Shown: in pieces, positions 1 through 7,531 of the stretch
How the letters are laid out: each line of letters starts with the position of its first letter
Numbering within the stretch: position 1 is the stretch's first letter
Source of the DNA: Saprospiraceae bacterium
GTDB lineage: Bacteria > Bacteroidota > Bacteroidia > Chitinophagales > Saprospiraceae
DNA: 14,505 nt
Assembly (NCBI GenBank): GCA_020628755.1
Contig: JAHDEQ010000069.1
Coordinates: 1 to 14,505 of the forward strand
Direction: 5' to 3'
Notes under the pieces: generated by a model
Told to the model about the DNA's origin: nothing
Seen by the model: only the letters and a program-made list of their open reading frames with translations
Databases searched by the model: none
Made by a program: the position numbers and the translations under genes

Positions 1-77
1 TTGAGGATTTTTTGAATAGTGGTTTTCAAGAGTACGATGTACTCTTGGTTCGCATTAAAGAAGAGGAGTTTGTATAG
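1..77 (+). CDS. 3' end of an unidentified protein gene (truncated by window edge)
   Basis: An open frame enters from the left edge (first full codon at base 3) and runs for 24 codons to a TAG at 75-77. The visible C-terminus is acidic and ends in residues VRIKEEEFV. The other two forward frames hit stops within the first 20 bases. A hairpin and T-tract follow closely, as expected at the end of a gene. Too little protein is visible to assign a family. It may be the last gene of an upstream unit, possibly also polysaccharide-related, but nothing in the sequence shows that. Confidence 0.55.
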   Translation, partial: EDFLNSGFQEYDVLLVRIKEEEFV

Positions 78-104
78 TATCCAAAAAAAAATTATTGAAG
101 TATT

Positions 105-171
105 AAACACCTGAATGCTGTGGCATTCAAGTGTTTAGTTTATACTCAACTTTCCACTTTTTTTTTTATAA
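105..171 (+). terminator. Hairpin plus T-tract after the truncated upstream gene
   Basis: The arms 105-118 and 123-136 pair over 14 positions with one C-A mismatch, around a 4-base TGTG loop. A run of T residues lies about 25 bases further on (around 159-168). The hairpin is clear. The T-run is further from the stem than in a textbook intrinsic terminator, so termination is likely but not certain. Confidence 0.6.
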
Positions 172-196
172 ATCTGATTTTTATATATAAATGACT

Positions 197-204
197 TATA
201 TTTG
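197..204 (+). promoter_or_regulatory. Candidate Bacteroidota -7 box (TAnnTTTG)
   Basis: The octamer TATATTTG matches the Bacteroidota vegetative -7 consensus TAnnTTTG exactly and lies just downstream of the upstream gene's terminator. The expected TTG of the -33 element is not present; the nearest similar triplet is CTG at 174-176, about 20 bases upstream. If used, it would give a leader of roughly 570 bases before the first EPS gene. A single match in AT-rich DNA is weak evidence. Confidence 0.3.
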
Positions 205-524
205 CATTGTATTACAACCTCTGAAAATAATTCTATAAAATAAGGCTACAATTTTTGAAGCCTTGCCTGCCCAAAATCGTTTTTTCTAAACATCAAAAAA
301 CACTTGAACAAATAATATCTTTAGAATGAAAATTCTAAAATAAGTGTACTTATGTCTTATTTTTAAACACATAAAAGTGCACAAACAATAAATAAATGCT
401 TGATTTTTTTGATATAAAAAATCAGCCTAAAAAATATTATCAATGATTATAATGTCTTTTTAACAATAAAATTGTAATTTTAATTAGGCATTAATATTGT
501 TGGACAATTAAAAGATAAATATCG

Positions 525-582
525 CTTAGCTGCATAAATTTTAATTTTATTGGGAAGTAAAAAATAAAATTTTTAAGCTAAG
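525..582 (+). other. Two-tier hairpin in the EPS leader
   Basis: The outer arms 525-531 and 576-582 (CTTAGCT/AGCTAAG) pair perfectly over 7 bp. Inside them, 543-550 and 564-571 (AATTTTAT/ATAAAATT) pair perfectly over 8 bp around a 13-base loop. Together they could form one extended RNA hairpin about 195 bases before the first EPS start codon. The inner arm is pure A/T and could be chance. The outer arm contains G and C and is less likely to be. Confidence 0.4.
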
Positions 583-589
583 AACTGCC

Positions 590-700
590 TCCCCTGTGAG
601 ATTACTAAATGGAAGATGTGTGATAGGAAATTGCTTTTTCCTACAAAGATTTGAATGGAATCAAACTTTGGTTTGATCTTGTCCTTTGTCTCAAAGGGGA
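590..700 (+). promoter_or_regulatory. Possible multibranched leader RNA element
   Basis: TCCCCT at 590-595 can pair with AGGGGA at 695-700, enclosing three small hairpins: 624-630/637-643, 660-666/671-677 (loop TTTG) and 683-688/692-697 (loop TCT). The closing stem and the third hairpin share bases 695-697, so they would compete or be trimmed. This is the only part of the leader with clustered G/C pairs. It resembles a folded regulatory RNA domain, but no known class was recognised and the call rests on eye-checked pairing alone. Confidence 0.3.
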
Positions 701-776
701 TGCTGTACGATGTTTTTCCTAAGGTATTTGTATGTGCTTTTTGCATACAATCCTTTACTAAAGGTAAATTTAAACA

Positions 777-2990
777 ATGGACTTTCAGTATCTCCTGGAC
801 ATAGTATTGCGTCGCAAGTGGTTGGTTGTTTTAGCTGGTTTGATTCCTGCTATTGCAACTTTTGTGTATTTCAGTATGCAAGATCGTTCCTACAAGTCGG
901 ATTCTCTTGTTTCTACTGGAATTATTGGCTCAGGAGGTCTCAATCTCGAAGAGGACAGACCTTACCTGCAAGATATGCTTGTGGGCATCAATTTTGGCAC
1001 ACGACTCGAAAAACTCAAGGGGCCAAGTATGAAGCGACTATTAGCCTACCAAATGTTGCTGCATGACCTTTCGGGCAAAAAAGAACCTTTCCGTACTATA
1101 AAATATACTGAAGAATTAGAATTTTCGGAAGCTGACATTCCGCCATTGCTCAAAGAGATGCAATTGCGCCTAGACTCTTTGAACACAAGAGTTTTGCCTC
1201 GTAATTTGGAAAAACCTTTTAAAGAAATTTCCAAAGAATTAGAATACGATTTTAAATCTTTTGATGATGAAATTATTGTCTATCGGCGTGGCGACACGGA
1301 TGCGATAGCAGCCGAGTATGAGTCCGAAGACCCATACCTTTCCGCTTATTTGGTCAACCAACTCATACAAATTTATATCCGACTAAGTGAGTACGAACAA
1401 GACCGAAAATATATAGAGGACTTTCAATTTGCAGAAGACCAAGCCAATCAAAAACGTGCTGTTTTAGATACTGCCAAAAATAATCTTAACTTTTATCGTG
1501 AAAATCGTACCGTTCTCGACCTTGATGTACAGTCGCAAAAACTCGTAGAGCGCATCGTGGATTTAGAAGAACAAATGGAAAAAGAACGGGCTACGGTCAA
1601 GACAGCAGAAAATTCGATTTCTGAAATTGATGTTATTTTACAGCAACAAAAAGAAGGTCAAAAAAATAAAGAACTCAATAAAATACTCGACAGCGAAGAA
1701 ATTGTAAAGTACAAAGATAAAGTTTCTGAACTACGACAAAAGTATATCGAAACACGTGATAAAACCTATAAAGAACAGGCTGATTTGGCCGAAAGACAAC
1801 TCAATCTTTTGTTAGAACGGGAGGTCAAGCGCGACGCATTTACTGAAAAAGACTACACCAAAGATTTGAGTAAAAACCTCGAAGAAGTTCAAATTGATTG
1901 GCGTTTACAAAAAATTGAAGCCGAAAATCGCCTCAATTCTATAGTTGCCGAATTGGGAATTTTGCGTGGTCGCCGAGGTGGCCTAGTTACCGATCAAAAT
2001 CAAATGACTCGGCTTCAATCAGCCTATGATTTGGCTAATGAAGAGTATCAAGATGCCAAAAATCGCCTCAATGCTGCCAAAACCAGTTTGGAGAAATCCT
2101 ACCATCCGCTATCCGTTGTAGAACATGCTCAAGTAGCCGACAAAGCCGAATCTTCGGGGCGTGTTATGTTTACACTCTTTTCGGGGGTTTTGGGGAGTGG
2201 ATTTTGTACAGCTTTGCTCCTCTTGTTAGCCTTTTTTGATATGAGTCTCAACAATCCACATCAATTTAGCAAGTTTACAGACCTGCCGCTTGTTGGGACA
2301 CTCAATGAGATTCAAGGCAAAAATGTTGATTTGAACAATATCTTTAGTTCCAATGGCAAAAATGAAGGACTCTTGGCCTTCAAAGAATCTGTCCGTAGTA
2401 TTCGCTATTCGATGGAAGAGTCAGATGCCAATACCTTCTTGTTTACCAGTACAGATGATAATGCAGGAAAAACTTTTTTGATGATAACGCTGGCTTATGC
2501 CATGACGCTCAAACAAAAAAAGGTCTTGCTCATTGACACCAATTTCAAGAATAATACGCTGACTCAAATGTCAGAAACGGCGCAGCGCAACAACCTTTTG
2601 GCTACCAAATTGATTGGCGAAAATAACCTTGAAGAAGATTTTGAGTATAAATCAGGGATTGGCAATAAATTTAGTATTGATCATGTAGATATTATTGGCA
2701 ATCGAGGTGGCTATAATTCGCCTGGCGAAATCTTTGCAGGCAAAGATTTTCACCAGTTTGTTAAAGATTTGTCCAAAAGTTATGATTATATATTTTTAGA
2801 AGGCGCAGCCCTCAATAAATACTCCGATACAAAGGAATTGATTGGCTTTGCGGACAAAGTCATCGCTGTTTTTGCAGCAGACTCAACTATTGACGATGCA
2901 GATAGAAAATCTATCCAATTCTTAAAAGAATTAGACAACAAATTGCTAGGCGCAATTCTAAATAAATTGGATTTAGCCAACTTGAGCTAA
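777..2990 (+). CDS. Wzc/GumC-like polysaccharide co-polymerase with degenerate BY-kinase domain
   Basis: This inner-membrane protein of 737 residues probably controls chain length and export of an exopolysaccharide. A Wzz-type N-terminus carries a first membrane span at about 14-33. A long charged, helical periplasmic part (about 205-390) is probably coiled coil. The second span is about 461-486, and the cytoplasmic end (about 530-737) has the fold pattern of bacterial tyrosine kinases. That domain is eroded. The Walker A region (558-566) reads STDDNAGKT, keeping GKT but lacking the usual early glycine. Walker A' is VLLIDTN at 583-589. The Walker B aspartate position reads FLEGAA (673-678). 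No tyrosine cluster exists at the C-terminus, and the proline-rich stretch normally before the second span is missing. An in-frame TAA at 771-773 rules out an earlier start. It heads the EPS cluster. The family call is confident; kinase activity is doubtful. Confidence 0.9.
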   Translation: MDFQYLLDIVLRRKWLVVLAGLIPAIATFVYFSMQDRSYKSDSLVSTGIIGSGGLNLEEDRPYLQDMLVGINFGTRLEKLKGPSMKRLLAYQMLLHDLSGKKEPFRTIKYTEELEFSEADIPPLLKEMQLRLDSLNTRVLPRNLEKPFKEISKELEYDFKSFDDEIIVYRRGDTDAIAAEYESEDPYLSAYLVNQLIQIYIRLSEYEQDRKYIEDFQFAEDQANQKRAVLDTAKNNLNFYRENRTVLDLDVQSQKLVERIVDLEEQMEKERATVKTAENSISEIDVILQQQKEGQKNKELNKILDSEEIVKYKDKVSELRQKYIETRDKTYKEQADLAERQLNLLLEREVKRDAFTEKDYTKDLSKNLEEVQIDWRLQKIEAENRLNSIVAELGILRGRRGGLVTDQNQMTRLQSAYDLANEEYQDAKNRLNAAKTSLEKSYHPLSVVEHAQVADKAESSGRVMFTLFSGVLGSGFCTALLLLLAFFDMSLNNPHQFSKFTDLPLVGTLNEIQGKNVDLNNIFSSNGKNEGLLAFKESVRSIRYSMEESDANTFLFTSTDDNAGKTFLMITLAYAMTLKQKKVLLIDTNFKNNTLTQMSETAQRNNLLATKLIGENNLEEDFEYKSGIGNKFSIDHVDIIGNRGGYNSPGEIFAGKDFHQFVKDLSKSYDYIFLEGAALNKYSDTKELIGFADKVIAVFAADSTIDDADRKSIQFLKELDNKLLGAILNKLDLANLS

Positions 2991-3027
2991 TTCCAAAAGA
3001 CAAACCCCACTAAGACCAAAAAATATC

Positions 3028-3057
3028 AGGCTGTATTGACTTTCGGCAATACAGCCT
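3028..3057. terminator. Perfect 11-bp hairpin between co-polymerase and flippase genes
   Basis: Arms 3028-3038 and 3047-3057 (AGGCTGTATTG/CAATACAGCCT) pair without mismatch around an 8-base loop. No T-tract follows on the plus strand, so it is a poor terminator for the EPS operon. On the minus strand the stem is followed by a T-rich stretch (complement of 3017-3025), but no minus-strand gene needs ending here. A pause, RNA-processing or mRNA-stability element is equally possible. Confidence 0.5.
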
Positions 3058-3105
3058 TAGTGATCATAATGATACAGAATTATTATTAAGGCTTACTTAC
3101 TGAAA

Positions 3106-4476
3106 ATGTCGAAAGAACGTACATATTGGTTAAAATCTGGTTTGTTTACCTTGCTCGAAAAAGGGTCTATGATTCTTTTTGGTTTGGGAACATTCAAAAT
3201 GCTGGCCATCCTTTTGAGTGTAGAGCTTATGGGAGCTTGGGTTGCATTTTTGAGTGTTACTTCTGTATTAGAAGTAGCACGTGCAGGTCTGATTCAAAAT
3301 GGTCTAGTGCGTTATTTATCAACCAGTGAAGCTGCCGATTACGGCAAGATTTCGACGGCCAGTTTGATACTCAATTTACTGCTCACATCCTTGAGTTGTA
3401 TATTGCTCTTTGCTGTAGCAAAACCACTAAGTATCTATTTTGACTATCCACAATTGGTCACGATGTTTTATATCTATGTAGCTACGACAACCTTTTTGAT
3501 ACCATTTCAGCAGTTCAACTTTACGCAGCAAGCCAACCTTGATTTTAAAGGTATTTTTTGGGCAAGTTTTACCAAACAAGGGCTTTTCTTTTTGGCTATT
3601 TTGATATTTTTTATGAGTGGTACGGCACTCAACTTGATTACTTTGGCAAGTATTCAAGTTTTTACGGCTGTAGCGGCTTCCTTTGTTGCCTTTACTTTTA
3701 CCAAAAAGTATTTGAAGTTTAGTTCTAAAATTCACTGGTCCTGGGTCAAAGAGTTGTTTCAGTATGGCAAGTTTACCTTTGGTACGAATCTAAGTGCCAT
3801 GCTACACAAAAACATTGACAAATGGATGCTCGGCGGACTTATTGGGCGTAGAGCTATTGGACTATACGAACCTTGCATCAAAGTAACTAATATTGTGGAA
3901 GTACCTACTTTTTCTATCGCTTCTATTGTTTTTCCTCAAAGTGCTTTGAAAAGTAAAAATGGTTCAAAAAAACAAATCAAAGATTTGTATGAGCGAGCCG
4001 TAGGAGCAATCATGGCTTTTACGCTACCTTGTATTCTTTTTGTCCTTTTGTTTCCCAAATTTGTCATTACAGTTATTGCAAGTCCTGAGTATTTGGAGGC
4101 AAGCACATTGTTGTGCTTGACCATGTTATATGGTTTGTTTTTTCCTTTTGCCAATCAATTTGGAACGATACTCGACTCTATAGGAAGGCCACAAATCAAT
4201 TTTTTCTTCGTTGTATTAGGAGTAGTATTAAATGTGTTTTTTAACTATATTTTTATTACAAATTTTGGTTTAATGGGAGCAGCCTATGGAACGTTACTGA
4301 CTTATATCGTAACATTTGTGCTCAATCAGATCGTATTGCACCGCCTATTTGGCGTGCAATTTTGGAAGGCATTTGGCTATATTCCATTTTTCTACAAAGA
4401 AGCATTACAAATCATTAAAGAAAAAACAGGACAATCAAAACCACAAGAAAATAAATTCAATCAACTAGTAGATTAA
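3106..4476 (+). CDS. Wzx-type polysaccharide flippase (MOP superfamily)
   Basis: This 456-residue integral membrane protein probably moves the lipid-linked repeat unit from the cytoplasmic to the periplasmic face of the inner membrane. The chain is hydrophobic nearly throughout, with about 12 predicted spans. It opens with the pattern typical of oligosaccharide flippases (KSGLFTLLEKG, residues 10-20), and the centre has a conserved-looking segment around LHKNIDKWMLGGLIG between the two bundles. A short charged tail follows the last span. Length and topology match the family. The start has no close in-frame alternative, and a TGA lies upstream at 3070-3072. It lies 115 bases after the co-polymerase and 13 bases before the glycosyltransferase, consistent with one operon. 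Substrate cannot be read from the sequence. The symbol wzx is functional convention and is left blank. Confidence 0.88.
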   Translation: MSKERTYWLKSGLFTLLEKGSMILFGLGTFKMLAILLSVELMGAWVAFLSVTSVLEVARAGLIQNGLVRYLSTSEAADYGKISTASLILNLLLTSLSCILLFAVAKPLSIYFDYPQLVTMFYIYVATTTFLIPFQQFNFTQQANLDFKGIFWASFTKQGLFFLAILIFFMSGTALNLITLASIQVFTAVAASFVAFTFTKKYLKFSSKIHWSWVKELFQYGKFTFGTNLSAMLHKNIDKWMLGGLIGRRAIGLYEPCIKVTNIVEVPTFSIASIVFPQSALKSKNGSKKQIKDLYERAVGAIMAFTLPCILFVLLFPKFVITVIASPEYLEASTLLCLTMLYGLFFPFANQFGTILDSIGRPQINFFFVVLGVVLNVFFNYIFITNFGLMGAAYGTLLTYIVTFVLNQIVLHRLFGVQFWKAFGYIPFFYKEALQIIKEKTGQSKPQENKFNQLVD

Positions 4477-4489
4477 TATTTGAAAGGAC

Positions 4490-5737
4490 ATGAAACTCAA
4501 TCCCAACATAGACATTATCTATTTTTCATTGTTCAGATGGAGCAATCCTTATTCGTCGGTTTCGGTTTCGATGGGCAAAGAATTTTCAAAAAATAATCGT
4601 GTATTTTACGTCAATCATCCAATCTCTATGAAAGATTTGGTACAAGGTTGGAGTAATAATGTTGAAGTAAAACACGTAAAAAATGACTTGCTCAAAGGAG
4701 GTGATGTTTTTCATCAAGAAGAAAAATTTCCCAACTTGCGCCTAGTTACTTCTCCTTTGTCTTATCCTATCAATTGGATGTCGGAGGGCAAGCTGTACAA
4801 CTCTTTTAAGCAGCGCAACGAAAAAATACTGAAAGAAACTATTCGTAAAACAATAGAAAAATACAATATCAAGGAGTATATCTTTATCAATTGTTTTGAT
4901 CCTTTTTTTCAAGACATTTTGCCCGAAGAGCATCCTCCCAAATTAACGATTTACCAGTGTATTGACGATATTTCGCAAAATGATTATACGGGTAAACACG
5001 GAACTCGCCTAGAAATTGAAATGGTCAAAAAAATGGATATTGCCACCGTCACTTCTAGGGAATTATACAAACTGATGAGTCAACACTCATCAGAAGTCCA
5101 TATTGTTCACAACGCTGCCGATATTGATTTATTCAAAAATGCCGTCAATGTACAATATGACAAACCACAGGAAATTGCACATATTACCAACAAAATTATT
5201 GGTTTTACAGGCAATCTCGATGCCGTTCGTGTCAATTATCCTCTGTTGAAAAAAATTGCTGAAACACATACCGACAAAACGCTCTTGTTGGTTGGCCCCA
5301 TCAACAATACCGAATACTTGGAAATTGGTTTAGATAAATTGCCCAATGTCATCATGACAGGAAGCAAAAATATTACAGAATTGCCGCAATATTTGCAATA
5401 CTGCGACTGTGTTATCATACCATTTTTATGCAATAAGCTAACGAAGAGTATTTATCCTCTAAAAATAAATGAATACCTCGCCGCAGGACGTTCTGTAGTA
5501 TCTTCTGATTTTTCGGAAGATATTCTTTCCTTTGGTGAACAAATACATATTGCACACAATGACGATGAATTTGTACGTCTAATCGATCGGGCTGTCTTGG
5601 ACAATAGTCCTGAGCGAGTCGAGGCTCGACTTGCTCTAGCGGCCCAAAATACTTGGACAGCTCGTGTAGAAGAATTTTGGAAAATCATACATGATTTTGA
5701 ACCTAAAAATTCCAAACCCCATAAACAAGAGGTGTAA
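4490..5737 (+). CDS. GT-B fold glycosyltransferase (GT4/GT1-like)
   Basis: A cytoplasmic or membrane-associated glycosyltransferase of 415 residues, probably adding one sugar to the lipid-linked EPS repeat unit. The N-terminal half begins with a Rossmann-like strand (IDIIYFSLF, 7-15). The C-terminal half carries the nucleotide-sugar binding half: a VHNAADIDLF segment (206-215), GFTGNLD (238-244), LLLVGP (265-270) and the donor-binding region PLKINEYLAAGRSVVSSD (323-340), whose Glu-328 matches a conserved donor-contacting acid of GT4 enzymes. The overall pattern resembles TuaH-like transferases. A fair ribosome binding site (GAAAGGA) lies just before the ATG. It is 13 bases after the flippase and 8 bases before the acetyltransferase, so co-translation is likely. 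Donor and acceptor sugars are unknown. Confidence 0.88.
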   Translation: MKLNPNIDIIYFSLFRWSNPYSSVSVSMGKEFSKNNRVFYVNHPISMKDLVQGWSNNVEVKHVKNDLLKGGDVFHQEEKFPNLRLVTSPLSYPINWMSEGKLYNSFKQRNEKILKETIRKTIEKYNIKEYIFINCFDPFFQDILPEEHPPKLTIYQCIDDISQNDYTGKHGTRLEIEMVKKMDIATVTSRELYKLMSQHSSEVHIVHNAADIDLFKNAVNVQYDKPQEIAHITNKIIGFTGNLDAVRVNYPLLKKIAETHTDKTLLLVGPINNTEYLEIGLDKLPNVIMTGSKNITELPQYLQYCDCVIIPFLCNKLTKSIYPLKINEYLAAGRSVVSSDFSEDILSFGEQIHIAHNDDEFVRLIDRAVLDNSPERVEARLALAAQNTWTARVEEFWKIIHDFEPKNSKPHKQEV

Positions 5738-5745
5738 AGCCATTT

Positions 5746-6390
5746 ATGAGTTTTAAAGAGAAAATAAAAAATAGTCCTACCCTTAAACGGGTCGCTCATT
5801 TCTTGTTGTTTCCAAGAAATGACTATCGTCCTCGTTGGTGGGTCAGAGCCAGCAGTCGTTTTCTGAGCAAGCGGCAAAGAGGTTCTGTTATACGTCGAAG
5901 TACACGTATGGACGTAGTTCCCTACAATCTTTTTTATCTCGGAAAAGGAGGAATTGTTGAGGATTATTCCATTATTAACAACATTGTTGGCGATGTAATT
6001 ATCGGTGAACGTTCCCTTATTGGACTTTCCAACGTCATAATAGGACCAGTTACTATCGGAAATGATGTGATGTTAGCGCAAAATATTGTAATTTCGGGCC
6101 TCAATCACGGTTACGAAGATATTGCGCTTTCCATCCGTGAACATCAAACCGTTACCAAACCGATTATAATTGAAGACGAAGCCTGGATAGGAGCCAATGC
6201 CGTTGTGGTATCTGGCGTTACTATTGGCAAACATGCTATTGTGGCTGCAGGAAGTATTGTCACCAAAAATGTTCCTGACCACACGATAGTGGCGGGCAAT
6301 CCAGCTCGTATCGTCAAACAATACAATCATAAAACGGGTGTTTGGGAAAAACCCAAAACCCTAGTTTCTAATAGGGAACTGAATAAGTGA
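5746..6390 (+). CDS. Left-handed beta-helix O-acyltransferase (hexapeptide repeat family)
   Basis: This 214-residue enzyme probably transfers an acetyl group from acetyl-CoA to a hydroxyl of the EPS repeat unit. After a basic N-terminus (about 1-55) come imperfect hexapeptide repeats such as IIGERS, VTIGND and VTIGKH that form the beta-helix. The likely catalytic histidine is H121 in SGLNHGYEDI, matching maltose/galactoside O-acetyltransferases. The C-terminal signature runs from DEAWIGANAVV (144-154) through VPDHTIVAGNPAR (176-188), typical of this family. The 8-base gap after the glycosyltransferase puts it in the same transcript; an AGAGGTG ribosome-binding-like stretch overlaps the end of that gene. 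The acyl group is presumed to be acetyl, which the sequence does not prove. Confidence 0.9.
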   Translation: MSFKEKIKNSPTLKRVAHFLLFPRNDYRPRWWVRASSRFLSKRQRGSVIRRSTRMDVVPYNLFYLGKGGIVEDYSIINNIVGDVIIGERSLIGLSNVIIGPVTIGNDVMLAQNIVISGLNHGYEDIALSIREHQTVTKPIIIEDEAWIGANAVVVSGVTIGKHAIVAAGSIVTKNVPDHTIVAGNPARIVKQYNHKTGVWEKPKTLVSNRELNK

Positions 6391-6536
6391 CCTTAAAATA
6401 CTATCATCCCAAGCCGTATTGCCGACCGTCAAAGTGTCATTTTGAGAGATTACTACACTTCGATTGATAACATTTTATGCTAATTTACCCAGTCGGTAAA
6501 ATGAAAAAATAAACATAGATATCGATTATAAAGAAC

Positions 6537-7418
6537 ATGAGTAAGGCAAGCGACTATAAAAAGGCTGATTTGATTTGGGACATTAAGTATTTTATTAGTT
6601 CCTACTTCTTTGGTTTTCCAAAGGAGTTAGTGTTGTATTTCAAGAGTTTATTTGCTTCTAAAACTACTCCCAAAACTAAGTTTATTATTTTTTCTACGGG
6701 TCGAACGGGTAGTACTTTGCTGACGAGCTTGCTCAATTCTAATACAGATATTTATTGTGATGGGGAGATTTTAAAGCATCGCTATTTACGCCCCTTAAAG
6801 GTCTTGGACAAGCACGCTAAAAAAACAGGTAAGCCGATTTATGGGTTTAAATTGCTGACCCATCATATCAAAGATATTCAGTGGGGGGCTAAGAAAAACG
6901 GAAAGCAGTTTTTGCAAAAACTGCTCGACGATGGCTACAAAATCATCTACCTCGAACGCAAGCATCGGCTCAATCAATCGCTGTCTATGATGTATGCGAT
7001 TTTACGCAACGATTGGCATAAAAAACAAGGTAAAAATTCATCCAATCAGCAAAAACAAAAATTGCACGTTGACTTGCAAACACTTGATTGGTGGCTCAAT
7101 GGTTTTGATGAACTCAATACTTACGAAAAAAATGTATTGAAAGGCATACCGCACGTACACGTAGTGTATGAAGAAGACCTAGCAAATCCACAAAATCATC
7201 AAGCTACGATGGATAAGGTTTGCTCTTTTTTGGGTATCAAAAAAATCGTTCCTCAAACCACCTTACGCAAAATCACCCCTAAAAAATACGAAGATTTTAT
7301 CGAAAATGCACAGGAGATGATTGCGCATTTGCGACAAACTCCTCATGGCACTTATGTCGCTGAGGATAATCAAATAAAAATACCCGAAGAATCTAATCAA
7401 CATGAAATCACACGATAA
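6537..7418 (+). CDS. PAPS-dependent carbohydrate sulfotransferase
   Basis: This 293-residue protein probably transfers sulfate from PAPS to a sugar of the EPS. The 5'-phosphosulfate loop is clear at STGRTGSTLLTSLL (53-66), following a beta strand (FIIF). A 3'-phosphate binding region follows at YLERKHRLNQSLSMMYA (138-154), with Arg-141 or Arg-144 and Ser-148 or Ser-150 as candidate contacts. A late EEDLANP segment (212-218) resembles the end of bacterial sulfotransferase domains. The N-terminus (about 1-47) has a hydrophobic patch but no clear signal peptide, so the enzyme is probably cytoplasmic, possibly membrane-associated. It is separated from the acetyltransferase by 146 bases with no clear promoter, and its last 17 bases overlap the small membrane ORF. 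Whether it belongs to the Stf0 or Sulfotransfer_1/3 type cannot be settled by eye. Confidence 0.82.
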   Translation: MSKASDYKKADLIWDIKYFISSYFFGFPKELVLYFKSLFASKTTPKTKFIIFSTGRTGSTLLTSLLNSNTDIYCDGEILKHRYLRPLKVLDKHAKKTGKPIYGFKLLTHHIKDIQWGAKKNGKQFLQKLLDDGYKIIYLERKHRLNQSLSMMYAILRNDWHKKQGKNSSNQQKQKLHVDLQTLDWWLNGFDELNTYEKNVLKGIPHVHVVYEEDLANPQNHQATMDKVCSFLGIKKIVPQTTLRKITPKKYEDFIENAQEMIAHLRQTPHGTYVAEDNQIKIPEESNQHEITR

Positions 7419-7518
7419 AATTAAACTTAGCAGTACCGAAAAGCTCTCAGAGTTTTTGGCAATTTTAATGTGTTTTCTTATGCTTTTGGGACTATTCCTC
7501 AAAGTGGTTTTCTTCTAA
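7402..7518 (+). CDS. 38-residue single-span membrane peptide, unrecognised
   Basis: An ATG at 7402 opens a 38-codon frame ending with TAA at 7516-7518. It overlaps the sulfotransferase end by 17 bases in another frame and stops 13 bases before the polymerase start. The product begins with a polar, basic stretch (MKSHDKIKLSSTEKL) and continues as one hydrophobic helix of about 20 residues (roughly 18-38, with EFLAILMCFLMLLG in its first part), with one lysine near the end. This is a plausible inside-first single-span topology. Without it there would be a 113-base gap in an otherwise tight stretch. The overlap, spacing and clean membrane segment argue for a real gene, perhaps coupled in translation to the sulfotransferase. 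No family is recognised. It might assist the neighbouring polymerase or sulfotransferase, which is inference from position only. Confidence 0.6.
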   Translation: MKSHDKIKLSSTEKLSEFLAILMCFLMLLGLFLKVVFF

Positions 7519-7531
7519 TTTCAACTATCTC

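Larger units (their letters stand above)
138..776 (+). other. Long gene-free AT-rich region, probable 5' leader of the EPS operon
   Basis: About 640 bases carry no convincing coding sequence on either strand; frames are broken by frequent stops. Several inverted repeats are present: 320-327 with 332-339 (8 bp, GAAA loop), 340-345 with 348-353, 401-409 with 416-424, 525-531 with 576-582, 543-550 with 564-571, 624-630 with 637-643, 660-666 with 671-677, 683-688 with 692-697, 728-734 with 744-750, and 752-757 with 759-764. In DNA this AT-rich some are expected by chance. The cluster between about 525 and 764, directly ahead of the first EPS gene, is the most suggestive of a structured leader RNA. 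No known riboswitch motif was recognised. Confidence 0.5.

Noticed and set aside
700..804. A 34-codon frame starting at 700 as a leader peptide
   Set aside because: It overlaps the true gene start out of frame, has no ribosome-binding-like sequence of its own and no attenuation-type codon run; chance is the simpler explanation.
686..1066. A 126-codon plus-strand frame overlapping the start of the co-polymerase gene
   Set aside because: It starts on a non-ATG codon, overlaps the well-supported Wzc-like frame, and its product shows no domain-like pattern.
5452..5877. A 141-codon minus-strand frame spanning the glycosyltransferase end and acetyltransferase start
   Set aside because: Both plus-strand genes are strongly supported by family motifs, and the antisense product has no credible features.
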